A DNA stretch of 64,000 nucleotides, taken from the NCBI RefSeq assembly GCF_001653135.1, contig NZ_BDDS01000015.1, forward strand, positions 20,260 through 84,259, written 5' to 3'. This document shows positions 35,860-46,533 of this stretch, piece by piece. Position 1 is the first letter of the stretch. The number at the start of each line of letters is the position of its first letter. A program made the translations under genes and the position numbers. The notes beneath the pieces are model-generated. The model saw only the letters and a program-made list of their open reading frames with translations. It searched no databases and had not been told where the DNA came from. This DNA is from Pseudoalteromonas neustonica. Its GTDB lineage: Bacteria; Pseudomonadota; Gammaproteobacteria; Enterobacterales; Alteromonadaceae.

Positions 35860-37311
35860 ATGCTATCAAAACAACTCGTGTTACTTTACTCTTTTTTAAT
35901 AGTATCCCTCGCATTATTCTCTGGTGCTACAAACGCCAATAATCAACAGCAAAAAATGGATTCTTTTATCCAAAAATACCATGACTTAAAACAGTTTAAC
36001 GGCAATATTTTAGTGGCAAAACAAGGCAAAGTGATTTTTGAAAAAAGCTATGGTTATGCCAATTTTGAATGGGATATTAAACATACACCCAATACAAAAT
36101 TTCGTATTGGCTCAATCACTAAGCAATTCACCGCAATGCTGACTTTACAACTAGTACAAGATGGTAAAATAGAGCTAGACAAACCCATCGCCACTTATTT
36201 ACCCGATTACCGACCAGACACCGCGCAGCAAATTACCGTCAGGCAATTACTTAACCACACCTCTGGGCTTACTAATTACACTCAAGCTAACAACTTTCGC
36301 CAGAACTATAGCCGTAATCCGTATAGCGTAGATGAGTTCATTAAACTGCTATGCAGTGATGATTTACTCTTCGAACCCGGCAGTAAATTTCGCTACAGTA
36401 ACTCAGGGTACTTTTTATTGGGCGCAATTATTGAAAAAGCATCAGGCAAAACGTATCAACAACTTTTGCAAACAAATATTTTAACGCCTCTTGGTATGAG
36501 CGACAGTGGTTATGACTCAAGTAGTAATATCATCAAATATCGCGCTAGTGGCTACAACAATAACTTAGATGGTTATACTAATACTGCTTATTTGGATATG
36601 TCGATCCCCTATGCGGCAGGCTCTATGTACTCGACTGCTCGTGATTTAGTTAAGTGGGATCAAGCACTTTACACAAATAAACTGCTCAATAATGAGCTAA
36701 AAAGTCAAATGTACACCACCTCAACACAACGTAATTACGCACTGGGTTGGGAAGTAAATCAATTAAAGACGCAAAAGTATGGCAAGCCACTAACTCAAAT
36801 CCAACACGGAGGGGGGATTAATGGTTTTAATGCATTTATTAGTCGTATTGCTGAGGAGCAATTATTGGTGGTTATTTTAAATAATACTGGCGGAGCGCCA
36901 TTAACTCCGATGGCCGAAGGATTATTAAATATTTATTATGACAAACCCTATAAAATCGCCACAGAAAATGTTGATAGCCAACTATATAATGCTTTACTAG
37001 CTGGGGGAGTTGCAGGACTGAAAAGTAAGTATAGTGAGCTAAAAGAGCAAAATAACCCGCTTCGAGAAAGAACCATCAACTACTTTGGTTATGAATTAAT
37101 GACAATGAAAAAACTTGATGCCGCCATTGCAATCTTTGAACTCAATGCAGCGCAATACCCTGACTCTGCGAACACGCATGACAGTTTAGGAGAAGCTTAT
37201 TTAACTGCAAATAAGCCAACACTCGCATTAAGGAGCTATCAAACTGCACTTGCATTGAACCCTGAGAGTGAAAGTGCAAAAAAAGCCATCAAACAACTGC
37301 TATTAAAATAA
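35860..37311 (+). CDS. serine hydrolase (class C beta-lactamase fold) with C-terminal TPR
   Basis: The 483-residue protein has a signal peptide (cleaved near ATNAN). Its serine hydrolase domain carries Ser85-x-x-Lys88 (GSITKQF), Tyr179-Ser-Asn (YSNSG) and a HGGG motif (IQHGGGINGF), the three active-site motifs of the S12/class C family. About residues 385-483 form tetratricopeptide-like helices (DAAIAIFELNAAQYPDSANTHDSLGEAY and a second unit). Such proteins are usually periplasmic D-amino-acid or ester hydrolases rather than resistance enzymes. It is a single gene. Confidence 0.88.
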   Translation: MLSKQLVLLYSFLIVSLALFSGATNANNQQQKMDSFIQKYHDLKQFNGNILVAKQGKVIFEKSYGYANFEWDIKHTPNTKFRIGSITKQFTAMLTLQLVQDGKIELDKPIATYLPDYRPDTAQQITVRQLLNHTSGLTNYTQANNFRQNYSRNPYSVDEFIKLLCSDDLLFEPGSKFRYSNSGYFLLGAIIEKASGKTYQQLLQTNILTPLGMSDSGYDSSSNIIKYRASGYNNNLDGYTNTAYLDMSIPYAAGSMYSTARDLVKWDQALYTNKLLNNELKSQMYTTSTQRNYALGWEVNQLKTQKYGKPLTQIQHGGGINGFNAFISRIAEEQLLVVILNNTGGAPLTPMAEGLLNIYYDKPYKIATENVDSQLYNALLAGGVAGLKSKYSELKEQNNPLRERTINYFGYELMTMKKLDAAIAIFELNAAQYPDSANTHDSLGEAYLTANKPTLALRSYQTALALNPESESAKKAIKQLLLK

Positions 37312-37377
37312 ACGAAAAAAGAAACTGCCGATAAATTTATTATCCAAAGATCACGTAATTAGGGTGTACTTGTTGCT

Positions 37378-38316
37378 TTAGTTTACCAATACACTGGTGT
37401 CAAGTATCCCCTTCTCAACAAGCTGTTTTAGTGTTTCGTGTGCTTTTTGTCTGCATACATCACGCAACAACCGCACTGCGGGCGTAATTGATTGCCGACT
37501 TGGGCAAATTAGCCACAGCTCGCCGCAGGTATGTTGATAATCAGGCATAACTGTAACGACCCTGTCATTAAGCAGGTCATCTGCAATATCCAGCGCCGAT
37601 TTTACAGCAAGTCCTTTACCGCCAACACACCAACGCCTAACTAAATCACCATCGTTTGAAGCTCGCCTTCCCTGCATTTTTACTTTGTATTTATTTTCGC
37701 CATCGGTAAATTCCCAAACATTATTGATAATGTCTTGTAGCTGATAAAACAGTCCTTGATGCTGTTCAAGATCATCGGGATGTATGGGGTTAGTGTGCTC
37801 AGCAAGATACTCTTTGGTTGCACACAATAAACGCGGCACCGTACAAATTTTAAATCCATACACGTTAGCATCATTAGGCGAGCCATAGCGAAGCGCTATA
37901 TCAACTGAATCACGATAAAAATCTATGTTACTGTCACTTATGTGAGTACGTAAACTCACTTTAGGGTAGTTGTCCATTATTTCATCTATCCAAGGGATCA
38001 CTAAATTTCGACCAAGATCAGATGACAATGCAACCCTCAGCTCGCCTTCAATTTCATCGTGTTCACCTTTAATGTTTTGCTTTGCCTGCTCAAGTATTGT
38101 CAGCGCTTGCTCACACTGCACAATGTACCGCTCGCCTGCACTTGAAAGCCTTAGGTGACGTGTAGTACGTACAAATAATTCACAGCCTAATGCTGATTCT
38201 ACTCGTTTAATTGCTGCACTGGCAGTGGCTGTACGCATATCTAGTTTTGCTGCGGCGCGCGTAATACTTCTAAACTCCGCTACTTTCAAAATCAGTTTTA
38301 AATCTTCAATCTGCAT
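37378..38316 (-). CDS. LysR-family transcriptional regulator
   Basis: The 312-residue protein has an N-terminal winged helix (MQIEDLKLILKVAEFRSITR, AAAKLDMRTATASAAIKRVE, LGCELFVRTTRHLRLSSAG) and the periplasmic-binding-protein-like effector domain. I choose the ATG at 38316 rather than the TTG ten codons upstream, because the DNA between belongs to a perfect palindrome and the family starts at this point. It is divergent from the quinol monooxygenase/nitroreductase pair and is their likely regulator, sensing a quinone or electrophile. Confidence 0.9.
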   Translation of the reverse strand: MQIEDLKLILKVAEFRSITRAAAKLDMRTATASAAIKRVESALGCELFVRTTRHLRLSSAGERYIVQCEQALTILEQAKQNIKGEHDEIEGELRVALSSDLGRNLVIPWIDEIMDNYPKVSLRTHISDSNIDFYRDSVDIALRYGSPNDANVYGFKICTVPRLLCATKEYLAEHTNPIHPDDLEQHQGLFYQLQDIINNVWEFTDGENKYKVKMQGRRASNDGDLVRRWCVGGKGLAVKSALDIADDLLNDRVVTVMPDYQHTCGELWLICPSRQSITPAVRLLRDVCRQKAHETLKQLVEKGILDTSVLVN

Positions 38317-38334
38317 ATTATCTATTTTTATTTG

Positions 38335-38353
38335 ATAATGATTCAATCATTAT
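38335..38353. promoter_or_regulatory. perfect palindrome upstream of the LysR gene
   Basis: ATAATGATTCAATCATTAT has two perfect 9-base arms around one C. It is 19 bases before the LysR start and 84 bases before the divergent monooxygenase gene, a fitting place for an autoregulatory site. Confidence 0.6.
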
Positions 38354-38436
38354 GGTGTTTATCTAAAGCAAAGCAAGGATTACTATGCATGTATAGAATA
38401 AACCTAGCTTAGATACATTCATTCGTAGGAGTTAAA

Positions 38437-38727
38437 GTGGCACAACTGACCATTGTGGCAAATATTATTGCCAAACCTGAACACATTGATTTAGTAAAAG
38501 TGCAATTAATAAAGCTTATTGAAACAACACGCGCTGAGCAAGGCTGTATCAATTACGACTTACATCAAAATAATGATAACCCCGCTCATTTTATGTTTTA
38601 TGAAAACTGGCAAACCCGCCAATTATGGCAAGCACATATGAACAACCAACACCTTCAAGACTATGTTGAAGCTGTTGATGGTGCAATTGAGTCATTTACA
38701 CTTAATGAAATGACGATTATTAAGTAA
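38437..38727 (+). CDS. antibiotic biosynthesis monooxygenase (ABM, YgiN-like)
   Basis: The 96-residue protein has the ferredoxin-like ABM fold: LTIVANIIAKPEHIDLVK, then TRAEQGCINYDLHQNNDNPAHFMFYENWQ and HMNNQHLQDYV. Family members oxidise quinols or aromatic compounds without a cofactor. The start is a GTG with a TAGGAG ribosome site. The nitroreductase gene follows after 42 bases and the LysR gene is divergent, so this is likely a quinone-stress module. Confidence 0.88.
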   Translation: MAQLTIVANIIAKPEHIDLVKVQLIKLIETTRAEQGCINYDLHQNNDNPAHFMFYENWQTRQLWQAHMNNQHLQDYVEAVDGAIESFTLNEMTIIK

Positions 38728-38769
38728 TCAAGGTTTAGCTAATTTAAACTATTCGCTACAGGAAAAAAT

Positions 38770-39426
38770 ATGACACACCCAATTATTAATGACTTAAATA
38801 CTCGTTACACAACAAAAAAATACGATGCAACCAAACGTGTTGCTGCTGACGATTTAGCCGTATTATATGAAGCAATGCGCCTATCACCTTCATCTATCAA
38901 TTCGCAGCCGTGGAAATTTATTGTGATTGAATCAGATCATGCTAAACAACGTATGCATGACACTTTTGAAAACAAATTTCAGTTTAATCAGCCGCATGTT
39001 AAAACAGCCTCGCATATTATTTTATTTGCCCACAACCCTAAATACAGCCGTGAAGATTACGCCAGAGTTATTGATGCGGATATTAAAAATGGTCGTACAC
39101 CAGCAGAGAACCGTGAACAAGCATTTGGCGCTTACGCATTTGTTGACCTTAACACCGATGAAAATGGCAATAACGAAGCATGGACAAAAGCACAAACATA
39201 TATTGCACTGGGTAACACAATGCATACCGCGGCGCGCTTAGGGATTGACTCAACACCAATGGAAGGCGTAGATCCACATCTTATTAGCCAAATATTTGCA
39301 GATGAACTCGACGGATACATTTGTGATGTTGCACTTGCTATTGGCTATCATGAAACGGTAACCGACTATAATGCTAAATTACCAAAATCACGTTTGGGCC
39401 AAGAGCACGTGATCAGCATTTTATAG
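38770..39426 (+). CDS. NAD(P)H-dependent nitroreductase family protein
   Basis: The 218-residue flavoprotein is of the NfsB type: YTTKKYDATKRV near the N-terminus, MRLSPSSINSQPWKFIVIES with the FMN-binding SPSS and Q/N residues, YIALGNTMHTAARLGIDSTPMEG, and final KSRLGQEHVI. Length equals E. coli NfsB (217). It reduces quinones or nitroaromatics with two electrons using FMN. It is co-transcribed with the ABM gene and ends before a hairpin terminator. Confidence 0.93.
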   Translation: MTHPIINDLNTRYTTKKYDATKRVAADDLAVLYEAMRLSPSSINSQPWKFIVIESDHAKQRMHDTFENKFQFNQPHVKTASHIILFAHNPKYSREDYARVIDADIKNGRTPAENREQAFGAYAFVDLNTDENGNNEAWTKAQTYIALGNTMHTAARLGIDSTPMEGVDPHLISQIFADELDGYICDVALAIGYHETVTDYNAKLPKSRLGQEHVISIL

Positions 39427-39458
39427 CTTATAAATACACATCACTATAATTCCAAAAT

Positions 39459-39490
39459 AAAATGCACAAAAATAACAATTGTGCATTTTT
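39459..39490 (+). terminator. terminator after the nitroreductase gene
   Basis: Arms AAAATGCACAA and TTGTGCATTTT (11 bp) with a nine-base loop, followed by T. The rest of the 39427-39834 gap is AT-rich with only the tandem repeat noted separately. Confidence 0.85.
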
Positions 39491-39773
39491 AATCTTATTC
39501 GTAATAACCGTTAATTTGTGTTTTAAGATAAAATAGCCCTTAAAAAATTGATACGTTATCCACCCTATCTACCTTACATTTGAAGTCAACCTCACCAGCA
39601 AATTGCGCAAAAAAACGCTCAAATCCAGCTGATAATTCAACCCTAATATGATATTTAAATTCAAGTCACTTTGAAAAATGGTTGAATTTGTAGTATTTTT
39701 GTACCGCTTTTACATTTCACCTTGATTACCCAACAATAATGAAAGGGAAGACAAGCTAAGTGGCACTCAGCGA

Positions 39774-39806
39774 TTAGGCTGAGTGGTTAGGCTGAGTGGT
39801 TAGGCT
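39774..39806 (+). repeat. 13-bp tandem repeat in front of the OmpA gene
   Basis: TTAGGCTGAGTGG occurs twice in full and once as its first seven bases, ending 29 bases before the start codon. Confidence 0.85.
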
Positions 39807-39834
39807 CAATACTAATCAATTAAAAGGAATTATC

Positions 39835-41343
39835 ATGAACAACATAAATAAAATATGTGTGCTTTGTATTACTTTTCTAAGTTTTACATTTAGCATACAA
39901 GCAAAGCCCCTACTTTCACCCTACCCAAATGCAAAGTTGCAGAATTCAGTTATTTTAGCAGGCGAAGAAACTCGCCTTGTTACAAAATTTGTGCCTAAAG
40001 AAAAACGACCTCAACAATTTGAATATCAAAAATTTATTGGAGATACCGGACATTACTCTTATACGATAAAAAATGTTGCTTCGTTAAAGGTAACAAAAAA
40101 TTATGAAAGTGCGTTAAGTGATGCTGGTTTTAAAGTGGTTTATACATGTTCTTTAAGTGATTGTTATTCAGGAGATAGACATGTACAAAGAAAATTATTA
40201 GCTGACAAGTCTAGCTACTTTAACTCTGGTAATCAATTCCAACAACCTCACTATATTTTCGCCACAAAAGGGGATGAGTCCCTCGATGCTGCTATTTCGT
40301 TATTTGTTGGTCAGTATAAAAATACGACGCGAGTATTATTAACCACAGTGGATATAAAAGACATTGAATCAGGACTTGTCACTGCCAATTTTGACGCATT
40401 TACCAAACACAATAATAAACAGATAACCAAGGCACCACGTAAAGATAAAGGAGGCTCAGCAGACCATCCATTAATAAGTCGCTACCCTAGTAGTTATATT
40501 GAAGATTATAAACAGGTTGATTATGAAGAATTCAGCATTCCTGTTGGTATTGTTGATACAAAAACAAACACACTCCCAATGCTAGACGTTACCGGAGACT
40601 TAACCAAAATTACTTATATCGTAAACAGGGTGTCAACGCTAAAAATTTATCATAATTATCTAAGTGCTTTAGTTAAAGCAGGGTTTGAAACGGTATTCTC
40701 TTGTCAAAAAAATACATGCAGTGGTAACACCAGAGATAGGTTAATCGATGAGGATTTACAAAAGTTAGGTGATAAGCTCGCTGTAAAACAAGCTTATAAT
40801 TACTGGCGCCAACCTCGATACCAAGTTATGAAAAGTACTGTTGATGGCCAAACTACCTATGTAGCTTTTTTTATAGGTAACTTTGAAGGCGATTCTCGTA
40901 TTCAGCTTGTAGTGATGCAGAGCGAGCCATTATTAACTGGGTTAATAGAGACAAATAGCGATAAAGTGTTAGAGCAACTTAAGCAAAAAGGTAAAGCCTC
41001 AATCTATGGGGTGTTATTTGACTACGATAAAGCGGGCATAAAGCCTGAATCTAAACAATCATTGGATGTCATTGCGCAAGTTTTAGAAAAAAATAAGGCA
41101 TTGAGTTTGTATGTTGTTGGTCACACAGATGATAAAGGCTCTGCTGAATATAATTTAGAGCTTTCTAAACGTCGGGCTGATGCTGTTGTTAACGCTTTAA
41201 TTACTAACTATGGTATCGCTGAAAAAAGATTAATTTCACAAGGTGTTGGGCCCTATTCCCCTGTAGCAACTAACAAAAATGAATTAGGCCGCGAACTTAA
41301 TCGACGTGTTGAGTTAGTGGAACAAATGTCGGATTCAAAATAA
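39835..41343 (+). CDS. OmpA-family protein with duplicated DUF4892-like domain
   Basis: The 502-residue protein has a signal peptide (cleaved near IQAKP) and two related domains. One is at about residues 25-190 (SPYPNAKL, YTIKNVASLKVTKNYESALS, DAGFKVVYTCSLSDCYSGD); the other is at about 210-370 (SRYPSSYI, VNRVSTLKIYHNYLSALVKA, GFETVFSCQKNTCSGN). A C-terminal OmpA domain (about 385-495: GVLFDYDKAGIKPES, VVGHTDDKGSAEYN, LSKRRADAVV, GREL-NRRVEL) binds peptidoglycan. The ATG at 39835 with AAAAGGA upstream is the start. It likely anchors an outer-membrane structure to the wall; the two N-terminal domains have no known ligand. Confidence 0.85.
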   Translation: MNNINKICVLCITFLSFTFSIQAKPLLSPYPNAKLQNSVILAGEETRLVTKFVPKEKRPQQFEYQKFIGDTGHYSYTIKNVASLKVTKNYESALSDAGFKVVYTCSLSDCYSGDRHVQRKLLADKSSYFNSGNQFQQPHYIFATKGDESLDAAISLFVGQYKNTTRVLLTTVDIKDIESGLVTANFDAFTKHNNKQITKAPRKDKGGSADHPLISRYPSSYIEDYKQVDYEEFSIPVGIVDTKTNTLPMLDVTGDLTKITYIVNRVSTLKIYHNYLSALVKAGFETVFSCQKNTCSGNTRDRLIDEDLQKLGDKLAVKQAYNYWRQPRYQVMKSTVDGQTTYVAFFIGNFEGDSRIQLVVMQSEPLLTGLIETNSDKVLEQLKQKGKASIYGVLFDYDKAGIKPESKQSLDVIAQVLEKNKALSLYVVGHTDDKGSAEYNLELSKRRADAVVNALITNYGIAEKRLISQGVGPYSPVATNKNELGRELNRRVELVEQMSDSK

Positions 41344-41406
41344 TTAACCTCTGCGCTACTACGGTATGGTTAATGTTTAATACATTCTGCATAAGTTAGA
41401 TGAATA

Positions 41407-41437
41407 AGTGGCTTATTTCCCTAATAAGCCACTCTTT
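41407..41437 (+). terminator. hairpin after the OmpA gene
   Basis: Arms AGTGGCTTATT and AATAAGCCACT (11 bp) with a TCCCT loop and a short CTTT tail. Confidence 0.75.
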
Positions 41438-41586
41438 GTGCAACTGGTTAAGCATAAAACAGTTAATACCAATCTTAGAGCTGCGCGAGGTAAACTCCCT
41501 CCTACGATACATGCATAAAGATCTAAACCTGCCGTAGGCGGGGCTTTATGCCGCGCATGATTTACTAATATTCACAAAAGAAGGTA

Positions 41587-42633
41587 CTACTCTAAATACG
41601 TTATTATTTTAGCGTTTTTAACGAGTGTGTTTTCAAGCCTTGCACTGATCTTCACTTTTGCTCCATTAACTAAACATAAATTGGGCGCTACATGACCAAT
41701 ATCTGCATCTATTATTACTGGAAATAAACGATCACTGAGTGCAAGTTCCAGCGCTTGGTAATAATCAATATCTTGCTCTTTTGTACTTATAACCGCACTT
41801 CGACCAATAATTAAGCCATTAATAAGACCAAATATATCATTTAGCTTAAGTGAAATAATAAACCTTAATACAGCTGCCGGCTGAAGCTCTGCATTTTCTA
41901 GATACAAGACCAAACCATGCGGCGCGAACTGCTTTTTAAATTCATGTAGTGATAAAAAAGGTGACGTAAGCAATAAACCTAATGTATCCAAACAGCCACC
42001 AAATAGTCGCCCAGAAAGCTCAACATCACGGTTGTCTTTTACATTGAGACAACGCCATTGGCTAGGCTTTGACAGTGAAAATAACGCATCCGGTGATTGT
42101 GCATAATTAATTGCATCACCTTGATAAAAGGCCGCAGGGGTTTGAGTAAACTCATTGCCCGCTTCAAGCTCAAGCGTTTTAAATACTTGTAAGCAATGAG
42201 TATCTTGTTCGTCTGGATGTAATTGCATTAAATTTGTACAGTGCAATGTGGCCCAACCGCATTTCGCTGTTATTACACAAGCAAGTGTACTTATATCAGA
42301 GAACCCAACCAGCCATTTAGGGCGAGACTTTTTAATCACATTAAAATCAAGGTGTGGAAGTATTTCCATAGCAAGCTCACCACCCCAAGGTGGCATAATT
42401 GCGGCAATGCTATCATCAGTCAAAAAAGTCATTAACTCATCTGCACGTTGCTTTGCAGAGCAATTTTTTTGCCTTAAACACTCCCCTTCTATTACTTCGT
42501 AGCCGCGCAGTGTTAAACCATTCAATACAATATCAAGGCGTTTATGGAAAGGGCTTTCTACACTAGAAGAAAACGCACAGATTGCAATTTTATCGCCACT
42601 TTGTAATGCTGTAGGGAAAATAACCTTTTCCAT
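41587..42633 (-). CDS. S66 family peptidase (LD-carboxypeptidase/MccF-like)
   Basis: The 348-residue protein has the S66 triad: Ser112 in VGFSDIS, Glu246 in YLENAE and His314 in DIGHVAP. Early on, DKIAICAFSS and PPWGGELAMEILPHLDF fit the family. Members cleave L,D-bonds in muropeptides or inactivate microcin C-type compounds. No signal peptide is present, so it is cytoplasmic, as LdcA is. Length is longer than E. coli LdcA (304) and closer to MccF (about 344), favouring the MccF-like branch. Transcribed alone, downstream of greA. Confidence 0.88.
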   Translation of the reverse strand: MEKVIFPTALQSGDKIAICAFSSSVESPFHKRLDIVLNGLTLRGYEVIEGECLRQKNCSAKQRADELMTFLTDDSIAAIMPPWGGELAMEILPHLDFNVIKKSRPKWLVGFSDISTLACVITAKCGWATLHCTNLMQLHPDEQDTHCLQVFKTLELEAGNEFTQTPAAFYQGDAINYAQSPDALFSLSKPSQWRCLNVKDNRDVELSGRLFGGCLDTLGLLLTSPFLSLHEFKKQFAPHGLVLYLENAELQPAAVLRFIISLKLNDIFGLINGLIIGRSAVISTKEQDIDYYQALELALSDRLFPVIIDADIGHVAPNLCLVNGAKVKISARLENTLVKNAKIITYLE

Positions 42634-42712
42634 AAAAAACCTAAAGTATAAGAAACAATTACTTCTAACGTACCTAGTTTATTAATGAATGTCGAGGTTA
42701 GCATAGGCATAA

Positions 42713-42746
42713 AAAAACCGATGCTTATTGCTAAGCATCGGTTTTT
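42713..42746 (-). terminator. terminator of the carAB-greA unit
   Basis: Arms AAAAACCGATGCTTA and TAAGCATCGGTTTTT (15 bp) with a TTGC loop. On the minus strand it ends the greA transcript; the symmetric A/T flanks allow action in both directions. Confidence 0.92.
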
Positions 42747-42773
42747 AATAAAACGTGAAAGTCAGTAAAGTAA

Positions 42774-43250
42774 TTAAACGTACTCAACCTCAAGGATTTC
42801 GTATTCCACGTCGCCTTTCGGGGTTTTAATGATCACAGCATCATCAGCTTGTTTACCAATTAAACCACGGGCAATCGGTGAATTTACCGAAATACGGTTA
42901 TCTTTAATACTCGCTTCATCATCACCAACTATTTGGTATTTAACTTCAGCGTCAGTATCAACATTAACGATTGTTACTGTCGTACCAAAAATAACTTTAC
43001 CTGTATTTGGTAACTTAGTTACATCAATGATTTGTACATTTGAAAGCTTTGCTTCAATCTCTTGAATACGGCCTTCACAAAAACCCTGCTGTTCACGCGC
43101 TGCGTGATATTCAGCGTTTTCTTTTAAGTCACCATGTTCACGTGCCACTGCAATATCAGCAACAATTTTTGGACGGGTAACTGTTTTTAATTCGTTAAGT
43201 TCTTTGCGCATTAAATCTGCGCCACGAACTGTCATCGGAATTGTTTGCAT
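42774..43250 (-). CDS. greA: transcription elongation factor GreA
   Basis: GreA rescues backtracked RNA polymerase by stimulating transcript cleavage. The 158-residue product from the ATG giving [10 protein letters not shown] has exactly the E. coli length. The N-terminal coiled coil carries the catalytic acidic tip [20 protein letters not shown], followed by the C-terminal FKBP-like domain ([20 protein letters not shown]). The frame is open seven codons further up, but without conservation. It is the last gene of dapB-carA-carB-greA. Confidence 0.96.
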   Translation of the reverse strand: MQTIPMTVRGADLMRKELNELKTVTRPKIVADIAVAREHGDLKENAEYHAAREQQGFCEGRIQEIEAKLSNVQIIDVTKLPNTGKVIFGTTVTIVNVDTDAEVKYQIVGDDEASIKDNRISVNSPIARGLIGKQADDAVIIKTPKGDVEYEILEVEYV

Positions 43251-43298
43251 ACTTTTCTCACTTAATCCCAAGGCCGATTAAGGCCTTGGCACATTTCC

Positions 43299-46200
43299 TT
43301 AGTTCAATCGCTGGTGTAGTTCTTGAACTGACGTCACTTTGCTGCGGTCGTCTGCTTGGTTAGCAGTACAGTTAGCAAATGCCGCATTCAAGGTCGTAGT
43401 ATAGTTAGTCTTGTGTTGCAATGCACCACGACGTAACACCTTCGAATCTTCGATCGCTTGGCGACCTTCGGTAGTATTAACGATATAGCTATACTCGCCA
43501 TTTTTGATTCTATCAAGAATATGCGGGCGACCTTCAAATACTTTGTTTACACGGCGTACCGCAATACCAGCATCTTCAAGTGCAGCAGCTGTTCCACCGG
43601 TTGCATCTAGTTCAAAACCAAGATCTGTCATGGTTTTAGCTAGCTCTACAATACGTGGTTTATCGCTATTACGCACAGATAGTAACGCGCGACCACCGCG
43701 TGGTAAAGTATTGCTTGCACCTAATTGCGCTTTTGCAAAAGCTTCAGCGAACGTATCGCCTACACCCATCACTTCACCAGTAGAACGCATTTCAGGGCCA
43801 CGGATTGGATCCACGCCTTGGAACTTAGCAAATGGTAATACCACTTCTTTTACACTGTAGTAAGGTGGAATAACTTCTTTAGTAATACCTTGGCTTGCTA
43901 AAGATTGACCTGCCATACAACGCGCCGCTACTTTAGCAAGTGCAACCCCCGTCGCTTTAGAAACAAACGGTACTGTACGTGCTGCACGTGGGTTAACTTC
44001 GATTAAATATACTTTGTCTTCTTTTACAGCAAACTGTGTATTCATCAAGCCAACTACACCAAGCTCAAGTGCCATATCAGTCACTTGCTTGCGCATTACG
44101 TCTTGTACTTCTTGTGATAACGAATGTGCTGGTAATGAACAGGCTGAGTCACCTGAGTGAACACCGGCCTGCTCAATGTGTTCCATGATGCCGCCGATAA
44201 TCACTTGCTCACCGTCGCAAATTGCGTCAACGTCAACTTCAATCGCATTATCTAAGAAACGGTCAAGCAATACTGGCGCTTCATTTGATGCTTGTACAGC
44301 TTCGGTCATATAACGACGTAAGTCTTGCTCGTCATACACGATTTCCATCGCACGGCCACCAAGTACATACGAAGGACGTACTACTAATGGAAAACCAATT
44401 TCAGCTGATTTTAAAATCGCTTCTTCTGTTGAAGTCACTGTTGCATTTTCAGGCTGAAGAAGGTTTAAACGCTCAACTAATTGTTGGAAACGCTCTCGGT
44501 CTTCTGCACGGTCAATCGCATCTGGCGAAGTACCAATTACTGGCACACCGTTCGCTTCAAGTTCACGAGCAAGTTTAAGTGGCGTTTGACCACCGTATTG
44601 CACGATTACACCAACTGGCTTTTCAACACGTACGATTTCTAGCACGTCTTCAAGGGTAATTGGTTCAAAGTATAAACGGTCTGAAGTATCGTAGTCGGTA
44701 GAAACCGTTTCAGGGTTACAGTTAACCATGATAGTCTCAAAACCATCTTCACGTAATGCAAGCGCTGCGTGAACACAACAGTAATCAAACTCGATACCTT
44801 GACCTATACGGTTAGGACCGCCACCAATAACCATGATTTTATCACGATCAGTTGGGTTCGCTTCACACTCTTCATCGTACGTTGAATACATGTAAGCGGT
44901 ATCAGAGCTAAATTCAGCAGCACACGTATCAACGCGCTTGTATACTGGCAAGATGTTTAATAAATGACGCTTCTTACGAATCTCAGCTTCAGATACACCG
45001 GCAATTTCAGCAATTCGCGGGTCAGCAAAACCTTTACGCTTTAACTTACGTAGGAAGTCAGCATTTAAACCAGCCATACCTACATCGCTAATTTTTGCTT
45101 CGTCTTTTAAAATGTCTTCAATTTGTACTAAGAACCAGCGGTTGACTTTAGTCAATTCGTAAACATCTTCAACACTCATACCATGACGCATTGCATCGGC
45201 GATGTACCAAATACGCTCTGCACCTGGTTCACGTAGTTCACGGATGATTTTTTCTTTCGCTTTAGGGTCATCAAGTGCCACAATTGGGTTAAAACCCGTT
45301 GCGCCTACTTCAAGACCGCGTAATGCTTTTTGTAACGACTCTTGTTGGTTACGACCAATCGCCATTACTTCGCCTACAGATTTCATTTGCGTCGTTAAAC
45401 GATCGTTTGCACCGGCAAATTTTTCAAAGTTAAAGCGAGGAATTTTTGTTACGACGTAATCAATCGATGGTTCAAATGACGCAGGTGTTTTACCACCAGT
45501 AATATCATTTTGTAATTCATCAAGCGTGTAGCCAATCGCAAGCTTAGCCGCGATTTTAGCAATCGGGAAACCTGTTGCTTTTGACGCTAGTGCAGATGAG
45601 CGTGATACACGAGGATTCATCTCGATGATAACCATACGGCCATCTTCAGGATTAATACCAAACTGTACGTTTGAACCACCTGTTTCAACACCAATTTCAC
45701 GAAGAACCGCCATAGAAGCGTTACGCATTAATTGGTATTCTTTATCGGTTAATGTTTGTGCTGGTGCAACAGTGATCGAGTCACCTGTATGCACGCCCAT
45801 AGGGTCAAAGTTTTCAATGGTACACACGATAATACAGTTGTCGTTTTTATCGCGAACAACTTCTGTTTCGTATTCTTTCCAACCAATGAGTGATTCATCA
45901 ATCAGTAATTCGTTAGTTGGCGAAAGGTCTAAACCGCGCTCACAAATTTCTTCAAACTCTTCTAAGTTATACGCTACACCGCCGCCGGTGCCGCCCATAG
46001 TGAAAGAAGGTCGAATAATACACGGTAAGCCAATACGCTTGATGATGTCTTTTGCTTCATCCATTGAATGAGCGATTTCAGCACGTGGGCATTCTAAGCC
46101 GATGCTTTTCATTGCCACATCAAAACGTTCGCGGTTTTCTGCTTTGTCGATTGCATCAGCCGTTGCGCCAATTAGCTCAACACCGTGTTTAGCTAAAACA

Positions 46201-46517
46201 CCATGCTTGTCTAATTCTAGTGCACAGTTTAATGCTGTTTGGCCACCCATAGTAGGCAGTACTGCATCAGGCTTTTCTTTTTCAATAATTTTTTCTACAA
46301 CTTCCCAGTGAATTGGCTCGATGTACGTCGCATCAGCCATATCAGGATCAGTCATAATTGTTGCAGGGTTTGAGTTAACTAAAATAACTCGATAGCCTTC
46401 TTCTCTGAGTGCTTTACACGCTTGAGCACCAGAGTAGTCAAATTCACAGGCTTGGCCGATTACAATCGGGCCAGCGCCTAGGATAAGAATGCTTTTTATG
46501 TCGGTACGTTTTGGCAT
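43299..46517 (-). CDS. carB: carbamoyl-phosphate synthase large subunit
   Basis: The 1072-residue protein (E. coli 1073) has two ATP-grasp halves. The first has [31 protein letters not shown] and [20 protein letters not shown]; the second has [30 protein letters not shown] and [20 protein letters not shown]-terminal allosteric domain ([14 protein letters not shown]) follows. It makes carbamoyl phosphate for arginine and pyrimidine synthesis with ammonia from CarA. The carA stop is 16 bases upstream. Confidence 0.98.
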   Translation of the reverse strand: MPKRTDIKSILILGAGPIVIGQACEFDYSGAQACKALREEGYRVILVNSNPATIMTDPDMADATYIEPIHWEVVEKIIEKEKPDAVLPTMGGQTALNCALELDKHGVLAKHGVELIGATADAIDKAENRERFDVAMKSIGLECPRAEIAHSMDEAKDIIKRIGLPCIIRPSFTMGGTGGGVAYNLEEFEEICERGLDLSPTNELLIDESLIGWKEYETEVVRDKNDNCIIVCTIENFDPMGVHTGDSITVAPAQTLTDKEYQLMRNASMAVLREIGVETGGSNVQFGINPEDGRMVIIEMNPRVSRSSALASKATGFPIAKIAAKLAIGYTLDELQNDITGGKTPASFEPSIDYVVTKIPRFNFEKFAGANDRLTTQMKSVGEVMAIGRNQQESLQKALRGLEVGATGFNPIVALDDPKAKEKIIRELREPGAERIWYIADAMRHGMSVEDVYELTKVNRWFLVQIEDILKDEAKISDVGMAGLNADFLRKLKRKGFADPRIAEIAGVSEAEIRKKRHLLNILPVYKRVDTCAAEFSSDTAYMYSTYDEECEANPTDRDKIMVIGGGPNRIGQGIEFDYCCVHAALALREDGFETIMVNCNPETVSTDYDTSDRLYFEPITLEDVLEIVRVEKPVGVIVQYGGQTPLKLARELEANGVPVIGTSPDAIDRAEDRERFQQLVERLNLLQPENATVTSTEEAILKSAEIGFPLVVRPSYVLGGRAMEIVYDEQDLRRYMTEAVQASNEAPVLLDRFLDNAIEVDVDAICDGEQVIIGGIMEHIEQAGVHSGDSACSLPAHSLSQEVQDVMRKQVTDMALELGVVGLMNTQFAVKEDKVYLIEVNPRAARTVPFVSKATGVALAKVAARCMAGQSLASQGITKEVIPPYYSVKEVVLPFAKFQGVDPIRGPEMRSTGEVMGVGDTFAEAFAKAQLGASNTLPRGGRALLSVRNSDKPRIVELAKTMTDLGFELDATGGTAAALEDAGIAVRRVNKVFEGRPHILDRIKNGEYSYIVNTTEGRQAIEDSKVLRRGALQHKTNYTTTLNAAFANCTANQADDRSKVTSVQELHQRLN

Positions 46518-46533
46518 TGTTACTCCGGTCTAA

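Noticed and set aside
41470..41575. REP-like sequence with GCCGTAGGCGGGGCTTTATGCC
   Set aside because: It looks like an extragenic repeat, starting at TACCAATC, but no second copy occurs in this window, so it is not called.
44222..44578. Plus-strand open frames inside carB (for example 118 codons here)
   Set aside because: These are antisense shadows of a highly conserved gene; no ribosome site or known domain.
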